The notes: generated by a model not told the origin, from the sequence alone. 64,000 nucleotides of DNA from Thiomonas arsenitoxydans (GCF_000253115.1 NC_014145.1:2914001-2978000); one strand, 5' to 3'. Positions 28,261 through 37,531 are shown, counted from the first letter of the stretch. Program-made: numbers and translations.

Positions 28261-28818
28261 TCAAAGGGCCCGCAACGCGGCCCTCAAATCTTTTGCCAGC
28301 ACGGCACGCCGCTCGGGGCGCGAATACCGGCCGATGTAAACCGTGCGACCAGCCGAAGACACTTCAACCAGCCCGCTTTCTGGCAGCGACACCCGCACCC
28401 AATGCGGATTGAAGCTGACCGACTGCACCACACCCGCGTTTTCCCACTCGACCTGCAACTGCTGCGTCGACAGACGCACTCGTTCGCGGTCCGTGGCATG
28501 ACGCCCATACACCACCAGCGCCAGCGCCACCGACCCCAGCTCAACGCCGGTGAACGGCAACACCAGCGACCCGCCCACGTCCCACGCGATAGACGCCACG
28601 ATCAGCGACACCACGCACAGCGAGGCGTAAAACACAATCAGCTGTCGCGGCGACATAGAGCAGTTACGGCGGAACACCCAGTCGCGCATCCAGCCCTCGC
28701 CTGCCTCCCGATCAGGCGCTTGGCCAGACGACTGCTCAAGCGCCACCTCAGCCTCGGCTGCAGGGACATCCTGCGGCGGGAGGTTGGATGCGCTTTGCGG
28801 AAGATCAGCGTGGTGCAT
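28261..28818 (-). CDS. DUF2244 integral membrane protein
   Basis: A 185-residue protein. About 45 acidic, polar residues precede RRNCSMSPRQLIVFYASL, the DUF2244 signature with two membrane helices (about residues 62-105). A soluble C-terminal domain follows (VSLPESGLVEVSSAGRTVYIGR). DUF2244 genes often sit next to oxidase genes; no function is established that I know of. It is the first gene of the oxidase operon here, 40 bases before ctaC, downstream of a strong promoter. The ATG at 28818 is used rather than an in-frame TTG three codons upstream. Confidence 0.8.
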   Translation of the reverse strand: MHHADLPQSASNLPPQDVPAAEAEVALEQSSGQAPDREAGEGWMRDWVFRRNCSMSPRQLIVFYASLCVVSLIVASIAWDVGGSLVLPFTGVELGSVALALVVYGRHATDRERVRLSTQQLQVEWENAGVVQSVSFNPHWVRVSLPESGLVEVSSAGRTVYIGRYSRPERRAVLAKDLRAALRAL

Positions 28819-28883
28819 TTGCGTCAATCGGGGTCACAACCCGGCATCTGAGCCAAGCCATGACGGGTCTATATGAGTGAACG

Positions 28884-28912
28884 ATTATAGGTGCGACAGA
28901 ATGACGCATCAA
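28884..28912 (-). promoter_or_regulatory. Sigma70 promoter for the DUF2244-ctaC-ctaD operon
   Basis: On the minus strand TTGATG (28912-28907) and a perfect TATAAT (28889-28884) are separated by 17 bases. The likely start of transcription is near 28877, about 60 bases before the DUF2244 start codon. Confidence 0.75.
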
Positions 28913-28927
28913 AAATCACGGCATCAG

Positions 28928-28952
28928 TTGATCTGATTTTGCGTGAGATCAA
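28928..28952 (-). promoter_or_regulatory. LysR-type operator dyad upstream of the oxidase promoter
   Basis: TTGATCT-N11-AGATCAA is a perfect 7-base inverted repeat with the T-N11-A spacing of LysR-type boxes. Its centre at 28940 is about 63 bases before the predicted start of transcription, where LysR proteins usually make their primary contact. Confidence 0.55.
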
Positions 28953-29017
28953 GATGGGCGCGTTACATTTCGATCCATCTATGTGATCGCCATCCATCGC
29001 GACGATTTGCCGCAGTT

Positions 29018-29959
29018 TTAGCCCCGATGGGTACGGGTCGGCAATCCGGGTTGACGCGCAGTGTTGCGCAATTGCTCGACTCCGAAAGTGGCCTCTCCAG
29101 CCCGTGCCCGCTCGGTGCGCGGGCGAAAAGCGTGCCCATAGACCAGCTCGAAGGTCAGGGTGACGCGGCCATCCGCCTGCTCTGTGGCATTCAAGGCATC
29201 GACCAACGCCTGCCAGGCCCGCGGCGTTCGCAGGCCCCGCGACTGCGCGGCGTGAGGCACGGCGCCGAGGGCACGCAGCTCGGTCAGCGCCGCCTGCGCC
29301 GACGGCCAGGTCATGCGCACCATCTCCATATCCATCACCGGGTCGGCAAAACCGGCCTGCACCAGTTCGTCGCCCAAGTCGTGCATGTCGGTGAACGCCA
29401 TGGGCTGCGAGGAATGGCCGAGGGTACGGCATACCTCGCCAAGCTCCTTGAGCGTGTCGGGCCCGAAGGTGGTGAAAAACAGCGCCCCTTCGGGCTGAAG
29501 CTGCCGCCGCCAGGCTTCGAGCACCCGCATGCGGTCATGGTGCCAATCGAGATAGAGGTTGGACCACAGCACGTCGGCCTGCGCGGGATATTCGGGGTCT
29601 GCCGCATCCACCGCCTGCACCTGCACCCTGCTCGGTCGCCCGAACCAACGCGCCAGCCCCGCACGAGCAAACCGCTTCGAGGCCAGTTGCGCCAGCAGGG
29701 GCGAGGGCTCGTAACCCAGAATCTGCGCGTCGGGATACTGCTTTTGCAGCAAGTCGAGCCCATCGCCCCAGGCACAGCCCGCGTCGAGCACGCGCTGCGC
29801 CTGCGCCCGCAGCAAAGGCAGACGTTCGGCCATGCGGCGCGCGGCTTCCTGCCAGATGTAGGGCGCGGGCCAGCGCGCCAGGCGATCACGCGCGCAGGCC
29901 GCAGCCGCCAGCCAGCGGGCCTGTTGTTGTGCGGCAAAGAATTGATCGGGGCGATCCAT
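29018..29959 (-). CDS. BioC-like SAM-dependent methyltransferase
   Basis: A 313-residue class I methyltransferase. The SAM-binding motif I is VLDAGCAWGDGLDLL (near residue 57), followed by GYEPSP and DVLWSNLYLDWHHD. The overall pattern, including LFFTTFGPDTLKEL, matches BioC malonyl-ACP O-methyltransferases that start pimelate synthesis for biotin. No other biotin gene is in the window, so the specific role is inferred from resemblance. It is divergent from comF with 65 bases between start codons. Confidence 0.82.
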   Translation of the reverse strand: MDRPDQFFAAQQQARWLAAAACARDRLARWPAPYIWQEAARRMAERLPLLRAQAQRVLDAGCAWGDGLDLLQKQYPDAQILGYEPSPLLAQLASKRFARAGLARWFGRPSRVQVQAVDAADPEYPAQADVLWSNLYLDWHHDRMRVLEAWRRQLQPEGALFFTTFGPDTLKELGEVCRTLGHSSQPMAFTDMHDLGDELVQAGFADPVMDMEMVRMTWPSAQAALTELRALGAVPHAAQSRGLRTPRAWQALVDALNATEQADGRVTLTFELVYGHAFRPRTERARAGEATFGVEQLRNTARQPGLPTRTHRG

Positions 29960-30024
29960 CAGCTTTATTCAAGGGACTGCGACGAAGGCGGCGACACCGC
30001 AGGCGCGGGCGATATAGTGCGGCG

Positions 30025-30744
30025 ATGTCCGCACTTGAGCGTCCTATTTTGCCTGCCTCGCGCTGGTCTGCGCTCTGGCCCGGTCGCTGCGCCCATTGCG
30101 ACGCGCGCAGCAGTCAGCCGCTGTGCGACGATTGCCTGCATGAAGACCTGCCCCTGCGTCCACGCTGCCCGCGCTGCGCGGTGGCGGTGGCGCATGAGGG
30201 GCAGGTCTGCGGCCAGTGTCTGCTGCATCCCCCGCGGTGGGCGGGCGCCCTGGCGCTGGGCTACTATCGATTTCCCAACGATCAGTTCATTCTGCGCATG
30301 AAGTTCGGCGCAGAACCCGCGCTGGGCCGCTGGTTTGGCGACCTGATCGGTGCGCGCTGGGCGCAAGGCGACATGCCGCTGCCCGACCATATTTTGCCCA
30401 TACCGCTTTCGCGCGAGCGCTTGCTGGAGCGCGGCTTCAACCCCGCGTGGGAAATGGCGCGGCGCATCGCTGCCACGCTGAACCGCCCTGGCGATGCCTA
30501 CACGCTGCAGCGGCTGCGGCACAGCGCCGCGCAAAGCAGCCTGCCGCTGGACGCGCGCAGCCGCAACATCCGCGGCGCCTACGCCTGCGATACCCGCTGG
30601 GATGGCCAGACCCTGCTGCTGGTGGACGATGTGATGACCTCCGGCGCCACGCTGCATGAAGCCACCCGGGTGCTGCTGCGCCAGGGCGCCGCTGCGGTCT
30701 GGGTCGCCATCGCCTTGCGCACTCCTCGCGATTCCGCTCTCTGA
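30025..30744 (+). CDS. comF: ComF-family phosphoribosyltransferase-like protein
   Basis: A 239-residue protein with an N-terminal zinc ribbon (CAHC at residues 19-22 and later CDDC, CPRC and CGQC pairs) and a C-terminal phosphoribosyltransferase fold. The PRPP-binding loop is LLLVDDVMTSGAT. RERGFNPA-type sequence is present as RLLERGFNPAWEMA. ComF proteins act in DNA uptake by competent cells, probably at the cytoplasmic side of the channel. It lies 29 bases before trmL. Confidence 0.88.
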   Translation: MSALERPILPASRWSALWPGRCAHCDARSSQPLCDDCLHEDLPLRPRCPRCAVAVAHEGQVCGQCLLHPPRWAGALALGYYRFPNDQFILRMKFGAEPALGRWFGDLIGARWAQGDMPLPDHILPIPLSRERLLERGFNPAWEMARRIAATLNRPGDAYTLQRLRHSAAQSSLPLDARSRNIRGAYACDTRWDGQTLLLVDDVMTSGATLHEATRVLLRQGAAAVWVAIALRTPRDSAL

Positions 30745-30773
30745 TCTTCCGCTGATCTTCCGCATTGCGACCC

Positions 30774-31244
30774 ATGTTCCACATCGTTCTTGTCGAGCCC
30801 GAAATTCCGCCCAACACTGGCAACGTCATCCGCCTGTGCGCCAATACCGGCTGCACCCTGCACCTGGTTGAACCGCTGGGTTTTTCGCTGGATGACAAAC
30901 AGCTCCGCCGCGCCGGGCTCGACTATCACGAATACGCCACGCTGCAAACGCACAGCAGTTGGGACGCGTTGATGCAAACGCTGCAGCCGCGCCCCGAGCG
31001 CCTGTTCGCTTTCACTACGCGCGGCAGTCGGTTGATCGGCTCCGTGCGCTTCGAGCCGGGCGATTGTTTTGTCTTCGGCGCCGAAACCCGCGGCCTGTCC
31101 GATGCGGTGCGCGAGCAATTCGCCCCGACGCAACGGCTGCGACTGCCCATGCGCGAAGGCCAGCGCAGTCTCAATCTGTCGAACTCGGTCGCTGTCGCCG
31201 TGTTCGAAGCCTGGCGACAGAACGGCTACGCCGGTGGAATTTAA
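30774..31244 (+). CDS. trmL: tRNA (cytidine(34)-2'-O)-methyltransferase
   Basis: A 156-residue SPOUT-class methyltransferase that modifies the wobble base of tRNA(Leu) species. MFHIVLVEPEIPPNTGNVIR is the family N-terminus and fixes the ATG at 30774. The trefoil-knot motifs FVFGAETRGL and LRLPMREGQRSLNLSNSVAV-type sequence (in parts LRLPM, QRSLNLSNS) are present. The gene converges with the enoyl-CoA hydratase gene with two bases between stops. Confidence 0.95.
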   Translation: MFHIVLVEPEIPPNTGNVIRLCANTGCTLHLVEPLGFSLDDKQLRRAGLDYHEYATLQTHSSWDALMQTLQPRPERLFAFTTRGSRLIGSVRFEPGDCFVFGAETRGLSDAVREQFAPTQRLRLPMREGQRSLNLSNSVAVAVFEAWRQNGYAGGI

Positions 31245-31246
31245 AC

Positions 31247-32023
31247 TCAGGTGATGGACGAGAAGTCGGGCTTGCGCTTTTGCAAAAACGCCATCATCGC
31301 CTCACGCGCGGCCGGTGCGCCGAGTAGCGCCTGAAACACCGCCTCCTCCGAGCGCATACGCGCCAGCACGGCCTGCGGCCCCTGATCGCCCAGGCCTTTG
31401 AGCAGGCGCTTGGTCGCCCGCACCGAGGGCGCAGGCAGACGAGAGAATTTTTCGGCCTGCGCCACGGCAAATTCACGCAGATTTTCGATAGGCAGCACGC
31501 GGTTGACCAGGCCCATGCTCAAGGCCTCGGCAGCATCGAACGGTTCGCCCAGCAAGAGCTTTTCCGCCGCGCGCTGGTAACCGGCGATCTGCGGCAGCAG
31601 CAGGCTGGACGCCGCCTCGGGGCACAGACCCAAATGCACGAAGGGCAGCACGAACTGCGCGTCATCGGCGGCATAGACCAGATCGCAATGCATCAGCAGC
31701 GTCGTGCCCACGCCGACGGCAAAGCCTTGGGCGGCTACGACCAGCGGTTTGTCCAACCCGGCGAGATGGCGCAAAAACTGCAGCACCGGCGCCTCCTCAC
31801 CCTGCGGCGGTGCGGAGAGAAAGTCCTGCAGATCGTTGCCCGCGGTGAAGCTGCCACCTTCGCCTGCGATCAGCACCGCCTTGACATCCGCGTCGGTCGC
31901 GGCGCGTTCGAAGGCCTCGTTGGCCGCCTCGTACATCGCCAGGGTCAGCGCATTCTTTTTTTCGGGGCGATTGAACACGATGTGCAGCACCCCGCTGCGC
32001 AATTCCACCAGCACCTGACTCAT
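31247..32023 (-). CDS. Enoyl-CoA hydratase/isomerase family protein
   Basis: A 258-residue crotonase. The oxyanion-hole regions are GGSFTAGNDLQDF and AAQGFAVGVGTTLLMHCDLVYA (given in part). The catalytic glutamate expected of hydratases is not obvious in the second region, where GLCPEAASSLLLPQ supplies Glu143, as in isomerase-like members. The substrate is therefore uncertain. GGGAG precedes the ATG at 32023. It follows the thiolase gene after a terminator-like hairpin, as the last gene of a fatty-acid oxidation cluster. Confidence 0.88.
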   Translation of the reverse strand: MSQVLVELRSGVLHIVFNRPEKKNALTLAMYEAANEAFERAATDADVKAVLIAGEGGSFTAGNDLQDFLSAPPQGEEAPVLQFLRHLAGLDKPLVVAAQGFAVGVGTTLLMHCDLVYAADDAQFVLPFVHLGLCPEAASSLLLPQIAGYQRAAEKLLLGEPFDAAEALSMGLVNRVLPIENLREFAVAQAEKFSRLPAPSVRATKRLLKGLGDQGPQAVLARMRSEEAVFQALLGAPAAREAMMAFLQKRKPDFSSIT

Positions 32024-32038
32024 GATGTTTTCTCCCAA

Positions 32039-32065
32039 TTAAAAACCCGGGCGCGTCAGCCCGGG
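32039..32065 (-). terminator. Intrinsic terminator between the thiolase and enoyl-CoA hydratase genes
   Basis: CCCGGGC (32046-32052) pairs with GCCCGGG (32059-32065) around a six-base loop, and the minus strand continues with TTTTTAATT. It would end or reduce transcription before the enoyl-CoA hydratase gene, 16 bases upstream of its start codon, so the structure may also affect translation. Confidence 0.75.
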
Positions 32066-32095
32066 CCTTGGCCGAAGGGCTGAAAACGGCTGCAA

Positions 32096-33295
32096 TCAGA
32101 CGTTTTCGAAAATGCCCGCAGCGCCCTGCCCCGTGCCGATGCACATGGTCACCATACTGTATTTGGCCTTACGGCGACGCATGCCGTAGATCGCCGTGGC
32201 CGCGCGAACCGCGCCGGTGGCGCCCAGCGGGTGGCCCCAGGCGATGGCACCGCCCAGCGGGTTGAGCACTTCGGGGTTGATGCCCAGATCTTTCACCACG
32301 GCGAGCGACTGCGCGGCGAAGGCTTCGTTGAGTTCGATCCAGCCGATGTCGTCGAGCTTGAGCCCGGCTTTTTCCAGCGCCGCAGGAATGGCGAATTTCG
32401 GGCCGATACCCATGATCTCGGGCGGCACGCCGCGCACGGCGAAACTCACAAAGCGCGCCAGCGGCACGAGGTTGAACTGTTTGAGTATCTTCTCGCTCAC
32501 CAGAATGAGCGCGCCCGCGCCGTCCGAGGTCTGCGAGCTGTTGCCCGCGGTCACGCTGCCCTTGGCCGCGAACACCGGCTTGAGCCGGGCCAGCGCTTCC
32601 AGCGTGGTGTCGGCACGAGGGCCTTCGTCCACGGTCATCTTGCGGGTCTTGATGTCCACCTCGGCGGTGCCCAGACGGGGAAACTTCTCGACGATGTCCA
32701 GCGGGGTGATTTCTTCGTTGAACTCGCCTGCGGCAATGCCCGCCAGCGCCTTCTGATGCGAGGCCAGCGCGAAGGCATCCTGCTCCTCGCGGCTCACCTT
32801 CCACTGCTGCGCCACCTTCTCGGCCGTCATGCCCATGCCATAGGCGATGCCCACATGCTCGTTGTTGGCAAAGATGGCCGGATTGAAGCTGGGATGAAAA
32901 CCGCCCATGGGCACACGGCTCATGCTCTCGGTGCCCCCGGCGATCATCACATCGGCCTCGCCCACGCGGATGCGGTCGGCAGCCATCTGAATGGCCGTGA
33001 TGCCCGACGCGCAGAAGCGGTTGACGGTCACGCCGCCCACCGTATCGGGCAGGCCGGACAGCAGCGCGCCGATGCGCGCCACATTCATGCCCTGGTCGCC
33101 CTCCGGCATGGCGCAGCCGATGATGGCGTCTTCGATCAGCTTGGGATCGAGATTGGGAACCTGCGCCAATGCCGCACGCATGACGTGCACCAGCAGGTCG
33201 TCGGAACGATAGTTTTTCAGCAGCCCGCGAGGGGCCTTGCCCACCGGGGTGCGGGTGGCGGCAACGATGTAGGCGTCTTGAACTTGTTTGCTCAT
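32096..33295 (-). CDS. Acetyl-CoA C-acyltransferase (3-ketoacyl-CoA thiolase)
   Basis: A 399-residue thiolase that cleaves 3-ketoacyl-CoA. The acyl-accepting cysteine is in NRFCASGITAIQ (about residue 92). The later catalytic residues are in GHPLGATG and CIGTGQGAAGIFE at the C-terminus. It works with the multifunctional dehydrogenase encoded immediately upstream, as the FadA-type partner. AGGAG precedes the ATG. It lies 20 bases after the FadB-like gene. Confidence 0.94.
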   Translation of the reverse strand: MSKQVQDAYIVAATRTPVGKAPRGLLKNYRSDDLLVHVMRAALAQVPNLDPKLIEDAIIGCAMPEGDQGMNVARIGALLSGLPDTVGGVTVNRFCASGITAIQMAADRIRVGEADVMIAGGTESMSRVPMGGFHPSFNPAIFANNEHVGIAYGMGMTAEKVAQQWKVSREEQDAFALASHQKALAGIAAGEFNEEITPLDIVEKFPRLGTAEVDIKTRKMTVDEGPRADTTLEALARLKPVFAAKGSVTAGNSSQTSDGAGALILVSEKILKQFNLVPLARFVSFAVRGVPPEIMGIGPKFAIPAALEKAGLKLDDIGWIELNEAFAAQSLAVVKDLGINPEVLNPLGGAIAWGHPLGATGAVRAATAIYGMRRRKAKYSMVTMCIGTGQGAAGIFENV

Positions 33296-33315
33296 GTTGT
33301 TCTCCTGGTGGCGGA

Positions 33316-35715
33316 TCAGTTACGCACCGGCTTGCCGGTCTGCAACATGCCCATGATGCGTTCCTGGGTCTTGCCCTGGCCGAGCAGTTCGCAAAAGTGC
33401 TTGCGTTCCAGCGCCATCAGCGTGGCCTCGTCGGCCGGAGCGCCCTCTTCCACATCGCCGCCGCACAGCACGGTGGCGATGCGGGTGGCGATTTCGTCGT
33501 CGTAGGCGGAGATGAAGCCACCGTCGCGCAGGTTGACCAGTTGCGCGCGGATGGTGGCGATGCCGTTGCGTCCGAGCACCGGGAAAGTCTGGCCCGGCAT
33601 CGGCGGACGATAGCCCGCGTCGAACATCGCCCGCGCCTGGCCCACGGCCACATGCAGCAGTTCATGGGCATGCATGACGATGGCGTCGCTGGGCAGCAGA
33701 TAGCCCAGATTGCGGCTTTCCAGCGCCGACTTGCCTACCGTGGCCATGGCCGCAGCCTGGAAGCCCGTCTTGAGGAAATGCAGAATGTCACCGCCCTGCG
33801 CCTGCTCTGCAGCACGTCGCGCCAGATAGGTAAGGCCGCCGCCGCCCGGAATCAGGCCCACGCCCATTTCCACCAGGCCCATATAGCTCTCGAAATGCAC
33901 CACGCGTTTGGCGCAGTACACGCTCAGCTCGGTGCCTCCGCCCAGGGCGATGCCGCTGACTGCGGCCACCACGGGCACCTGGGCGTAGCGCAGGGTGAGC
34001 ATCAGATCCTGTAACTTTTTTTCTTCCGGCTCTATGGCCTTGGGGCCACCGGCCATGAAGGCGGGCATCATCGACTGCAGATCGGCCCCGGCACTGAACG
34101 GCCCGCCCGACAATGAGGTCGGCTGCCAGACCACTACGCCCTTGTAGCGGCCTTCGGCCAGTTCCACCGCCTTGTGCAGCCCGGAGATGACCCCGGGCCC
34201 GATGGTGTTCATCTTGGTCTTGAAGCTGGCGACCAGCACATCGTCGGCGCCGGGCGCCGTCCACAGGCGGATCGACTCATCCTCGAACACGGTGTTGCCC
34301 GCAGTGCGCGGGTCGGGCGCGTTCTCGCCCAGCACGGCCTGCTTGAACGGCTGGCGGGCATAGACCGGCAGCTTAGAGCGGCCGATGTAGGCGTTCTTTG
34401 CCGCCGAGTAGGAGCCCTCGGGTTTGTGCACGCCGTCCACCTGGCTCACCCAGGCGGGCAGCGGTGCGCTGCACAGCGTCTTGCCTGCGGCGATGTCTTC
34501 GCTGATCCAGTCGGCGATCTGCTTCCAGCCTGCGGCCTGCCAGCTTTCGAACGGGCCTTCGTTCCAGCCGAAGCCCCAGCGGATGGCGAAGTCGAGATCG
34601 CGGGCGTTGTCGGCAATGTCGGCCAGATGCAGGGCCACGTAATGCCACACGTCGCGGAAAATGCTCCACAGGAACTGCGCCTGCGGATTGCTCGATTCGC
34701 GCAGCAGCTTGAAACGCTCGGCCGCGGGTTTTTTCAGCATGCGCACCACGATCTCGTCGGCCTTGCCGCCGCCCGGCACATAGTCGCCCTTGGCGGGGTC
34801 GAACTTCAGAATGTCGCGCCCGACTTTTTTGTAGAAACCGGCGCCACTCTTCTGCCCCAACGCGCCGTTGGCGACCAGCGTAGCCAGCACGGGCGGGGTG
34901 GCATAGAGCGCGGCGAAGGGGTCTTTATCCGCGGGCAGGGTGTCCTGCATGGTCTTGATGACGTGGGCCATGGTGTCCAGGCCGACCACGTCGGAGGTGC
35001 GGAAGGTCGCGCTCTTGGCACGGCCGAGTTTGCTGCCGGTGAGATCGTCGATGACGTCAAAGCCGAGCCCGAATTTCTCACCCTCCTTGATCACCGCCAG
35101 AATGGAGAACACGCCCACGCGGTTGGCGACAAAGTTCGGTGTGTCCTTGGCGCGCACCACGCCCTTGCCCAGCGTGGTGGTGAGGAAGGTTTCGAGCCGG
35201 TCGAGAATGGCGCCGTCGGTGTCTGCGGTGGGAATGAGTTCCACCAGATGCATATAGCGCGGCGGGTTGAAGAAATGCACACCGCAGAAGCGGCGGCGCA
35301 ATTCGGCGTCGAACCCTGCCGACAAAGCGGTGATCGACAGGCCCGAGGTGTTGGAGGCGAAGATGGTGTTCGCACCCAGATGCGGCGTGACCTTTTTGTA
35401 TAGATCGTGCTTCCAGTCCATGCGCTCGGCAATGGCCTCGATCACCAGATCGCAGCCCTGCAGCAGTTCGAGGTCGGTCTCGTAGTTGGCTTCGGTGATC
35501 AGGCCGGCCTCGGCCGCGTCGCCCAGCGGCGCCGGGCTGAGTTTCTTGAGGTTGGCCACGGCCTTGGTCACGATACCGTTCTTGCTGCCTTCTTTGGCAG
35601 GCAGGTCGAACAGCACCACCGGCACCCGGGCGTTGATGCAATGGGCGGCGATCTGCGCGCCCATCACACCAGCGCCGAGAACGGCGACTTTGCGGATGTG
35701 TATCGTCTGTGTCAT
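33316..35715 (-). CDS. 3-hydroxyacyl-CoA dehydrogenase/enoyl-CoA hydratase, FadB/FadJ-like
   Basis: A 799-residue multifunctional protein with reversed order relative to E. coli FadB. The NAD-binding dehydrogenase domain comes first (VAVLGAGVMGAQIAAHC near residue 10, FFNPPRYMHLVELIP near residue 150). A crotonase domain follows from about residue 490 (GPFSAGADLQ, SGIALGGGTELSVYCAKRV in part). Together they hydrate enoyl-CoA and oxidise 3-hydroxyacyl-CoA. GGAG precedes the ATG. It sits between the acyl-CoA dehydrogenase and thiolase genes, completing one beta-oxidation turn. Confidence 0.94.
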   Translation of the reverse strand: MTQTIHIRKVAVLGAGVMGAQIAAHCINARVPVVLFDLPAKEGSKNGIVTKAVANLKKLSPAPLGDAAEAGLITEANYETDLELLQGCDLVIEAIAERMDWKHDLYKKVTPHLGANTIFASNTSGLSITALSAGFDAELRRRFCGVHFFNPPRYMHLVELIPTADTDGAILDRLETFLTTTLGKGVVRAKDTPNFVANRVGVFSILAVIKEGEKFGLGFDVIDDLTGSKLGRAKSATFRTSDVVGLDTMAHVIKTMQDTLPADKDPFAALYATPPVLATLVANGALGQKSGAGFYKKVGRDILKFDPAKGDYVPGGGKADEIVVRMLKKPAAERFKLLRESSNPQAQFLWSIFRDVWHYVALHLADIADNARDLDFAIRWGFGWNEGPFESWQAAGWKQIADWISEDIAAGKTLCSAPLPAWVSQVDGVHKPEGSYSAAKNAYIGRSKLPVYARQPFKQAVLGENAPDPRTAGNTVFEDESIRLWTAPGADDVLVASFKTKMNTIGPGVISGLHKAVELAEGRYKGVVVWQPTSLSGGPFSAGADLQSMMPAFMAGGPKAIEPEEKKLQDLMLTLRYAQVPVVAAVSGIALGGGTELSVYCAKRVVHFESYMGLVEMGVGLIPGGGGLTYLARRAAEQAQGGDILHFLKTGFQAAAMATVGKSALESRNLGYLLPSDAIVMHAHELLHVAVGQARAMFDAGYRPPMPGQTFPVLGRNGIATIRAQLVNLRDGGFISAYDDEIATRIATVLCGGDVEEGAPADEATLMALERKHFCELLGQGKTQERIMGMLQTGKPVRN

Positions 35716-35734
35716 GTCAGCTCCTTCGGGGGAT

Positions 35735-37531
35735 TCAGGCGAACACCGCCTCGGTGTCCATCAAGTTCTTTGCGCCACTGCGTGCCATGCGGATCGCGGC
35801 GGCGGATTCGGGATATAGGCGCCCGAAGTAAAAGCGCGCCGTCTGCAGCTTGGCTTGGTAGAAGGGCGAGTCGTCGCCTTCAGCAATCTTGCGCTGCGCC
35901 ACCTGCGCCATGCGGGCGAAGGCGTAGGCAAACACCACATGACCGGCCACGCGCAAATACGGCACGGCGGCCGCGCCGACTTCGTCCTTGTCGGCCATGG
36001 CCTTCATGCCGAGCTCCATGGTGAGCTTCTGCACCTTGTCGGCCAGATCGGCCAGCGGGTTGACGAACTCTTGCATGGCCTCGTTGACGCCCTCTTCTTC
36101 GATGAAATCGGTCAGGATCTTGCCGAACTTGCGCAGCCGCGCCCCGCCGTCCATCAACACTTTGCGGCCCAGCAGGTCGAGCGACTGAATGGTGTTGGTG
36201 CCCTCATAGATCAGGTTGATGCGGGCGTCGCGCACGAATTGCTCCATGCCCCATTCGCGGATGTAGCCGTGCCCGCCGAACACCTGCAGGCATTCGTTGG
36301 TGGCCTGCAGACCGTTGTCGGTGATGAAGGCCTTGACGATGGGGGTGAGCAGCGAGACCAGGTCGTCGGCGTCCTTGCGTACCTCGGCGTCCGGGTGGTG
36401 CAGCGACTGGTCGAGCAGCAGCGAAATCCAGTACGCCAGAAAACGCCCGCCTTCGGCCCAGGCGCGCGCGGTGAGCAACATGCGGCGCACGTCGGGGTGC
36501 ACCAAAATGGGATCGGCCGGTTTGTCGGGCGCCTTCGGCCCGGTGAGCGCACGCATCTGCAGCCGGTCGCGAGCGTAGGCCAGCGCGTTCTGATAGGCCA
36601 CCTCAGTCAGCCCGAGCGACTGCATGCCGACGCCAAGGCGCGCGCCGTTCATCATCACGAACATGGCCGCCAGACCCTTGTTGGGCTCGCCCACCATCCA
36701 GCCGGTGGCGTCTTCGAGGGTCATCTGGCAGGTGGAGTTGGCGTGAATGCCCATCTTGTGCTCGATGCCGGAGCAGAAAATGCCGTTGCGCTCGCCCACG
36801 CCCGCATCGGCGGTAGGCACGAACTTGGGCACGATGAACAGCGAAATCCCCTTGCTGCCCTCGGGCGCGTCCGGCAGCTTGGCCAGCACCATGTGAATGA
36901 TGTTGTCCGCCAGGTCGTGTTCGCCACTGGAGATGAAAATTTTCTGTCCGGTGAGCTTGTAGCTGCCGTCGGCCTGCGGCACGGCCTTGGTGCGAATCAG
37001 GCCGAGGTCGGTGCCGCAATGCGGCTCGGTCAGGCACATGGTGCCGGTCCATTCGCCCGCAACCAGCTTGGGCATGTAGAGCGCCTTCTGCTCGGCGCTG
37101 CCATGCGCGTTCAGCAATTCGGTCACGCCCTGCGTCAGGCCGGGGTACATGGTCCAGGCTTGATTGGCGGCGTTCTGCATCTCGTGCACCGCGCTGCCCA
37201 CCAGGTGCGGCAGGCCCTGGCCACCGAATTCGGCGTCCGCCGTCAGCGAAGTCCAACCGGCCTGCACGAACTGATCCCACGCCGCCTTGAAACCCTTGGG
37301 CGTGGTCACGGTGCGCGTGGCGGCGTCGTAATGGCAGCCCTCGGCATCACCGCTGGCGTTGAGCGGCTGCAGCACTTCGCTGCAAAACTTGCCCGCCTCT
37401 TCGCACACTTGGTTGATCAGGTCGGCATCGACCTCGGCATACGGCGGCAGCTCTTTGAGCAGGGTGGTGGCGTCGAGGACTTCGTGCATGACGAACTGCA
37501 TATCGCGCAACGGCGGGGTGTATTGGGGCAT
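35735..37531 (-). CDS. Acyl-CoA dehydrogenase, long (FadE-like 600-residue) form
   Basis: A 598-residue flavoprotein of the acyl-CoA dehydrogenase C-terminal-extension type (AcdA/PA0508-like). FAD and substrate binding is shown by MCLTEPHCGTDLG and KIFISSGEHDL. The catalytic glutamate region is INLIYEGTNTIQSLDLLGRK (residues near 430). It catalyses the first step of beta-oxidation. CAGGAGA precedes the ATG at 37531. It lies 69 bases after the TetR gene, across a short direct repeat array, and is likely in the same operon. Confidence 0.94.
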   Translation of the reverse strand: MPQYTPPLRDMQFVMHEVLDATTLLKELPPYAEVDADLINQVCEEAGKFCSEVLQPLNASGDAEGCHYDAATRTVTTPKGFKAAWDQFVQAGWTSLTADAEFGGQGLPHLVGSAVHEMQNAANQAWTMYPGLTQGVTELLNAHGSAEQKALYMPKLVAGEWTGTMCLTEPHCGTDLGLIRTKAVPQADGSYKLTGQKIFISSGEHDLADNIIHMVLAKLPDAPEGSKGISLFIVPKFVPTADAGVGERNGIFCSGIEHKMGIHANSTCQMTLEDATGWMVGEPNKGLAAMFVMMNGARLGVGMQSLGLTEVAYQNALAYARDRLQMRALTGPKAPDKPADPILVHPDVRRMLLTARAWAEGGRFLAYWISLLLDQSLHHPDAEVRKDADDLVSLLTPIVKAFITDNGLQATNECLQVFGGHGYIREWGMEQFVRDARINLIYEGTNTIQSLDLLGRKVLMDGGARLRKFGKILTDFIEEEGVNEAMQEFVNPLADLADKVQKLTMELGMKAMADKDEVGAAAVPYLRVAGHVVFAYAFARMAQVAQRKIAEGDDSPFYQAKLQTARFYFGRLYPESAAAIRMARSGAKNLMDTEAVFA

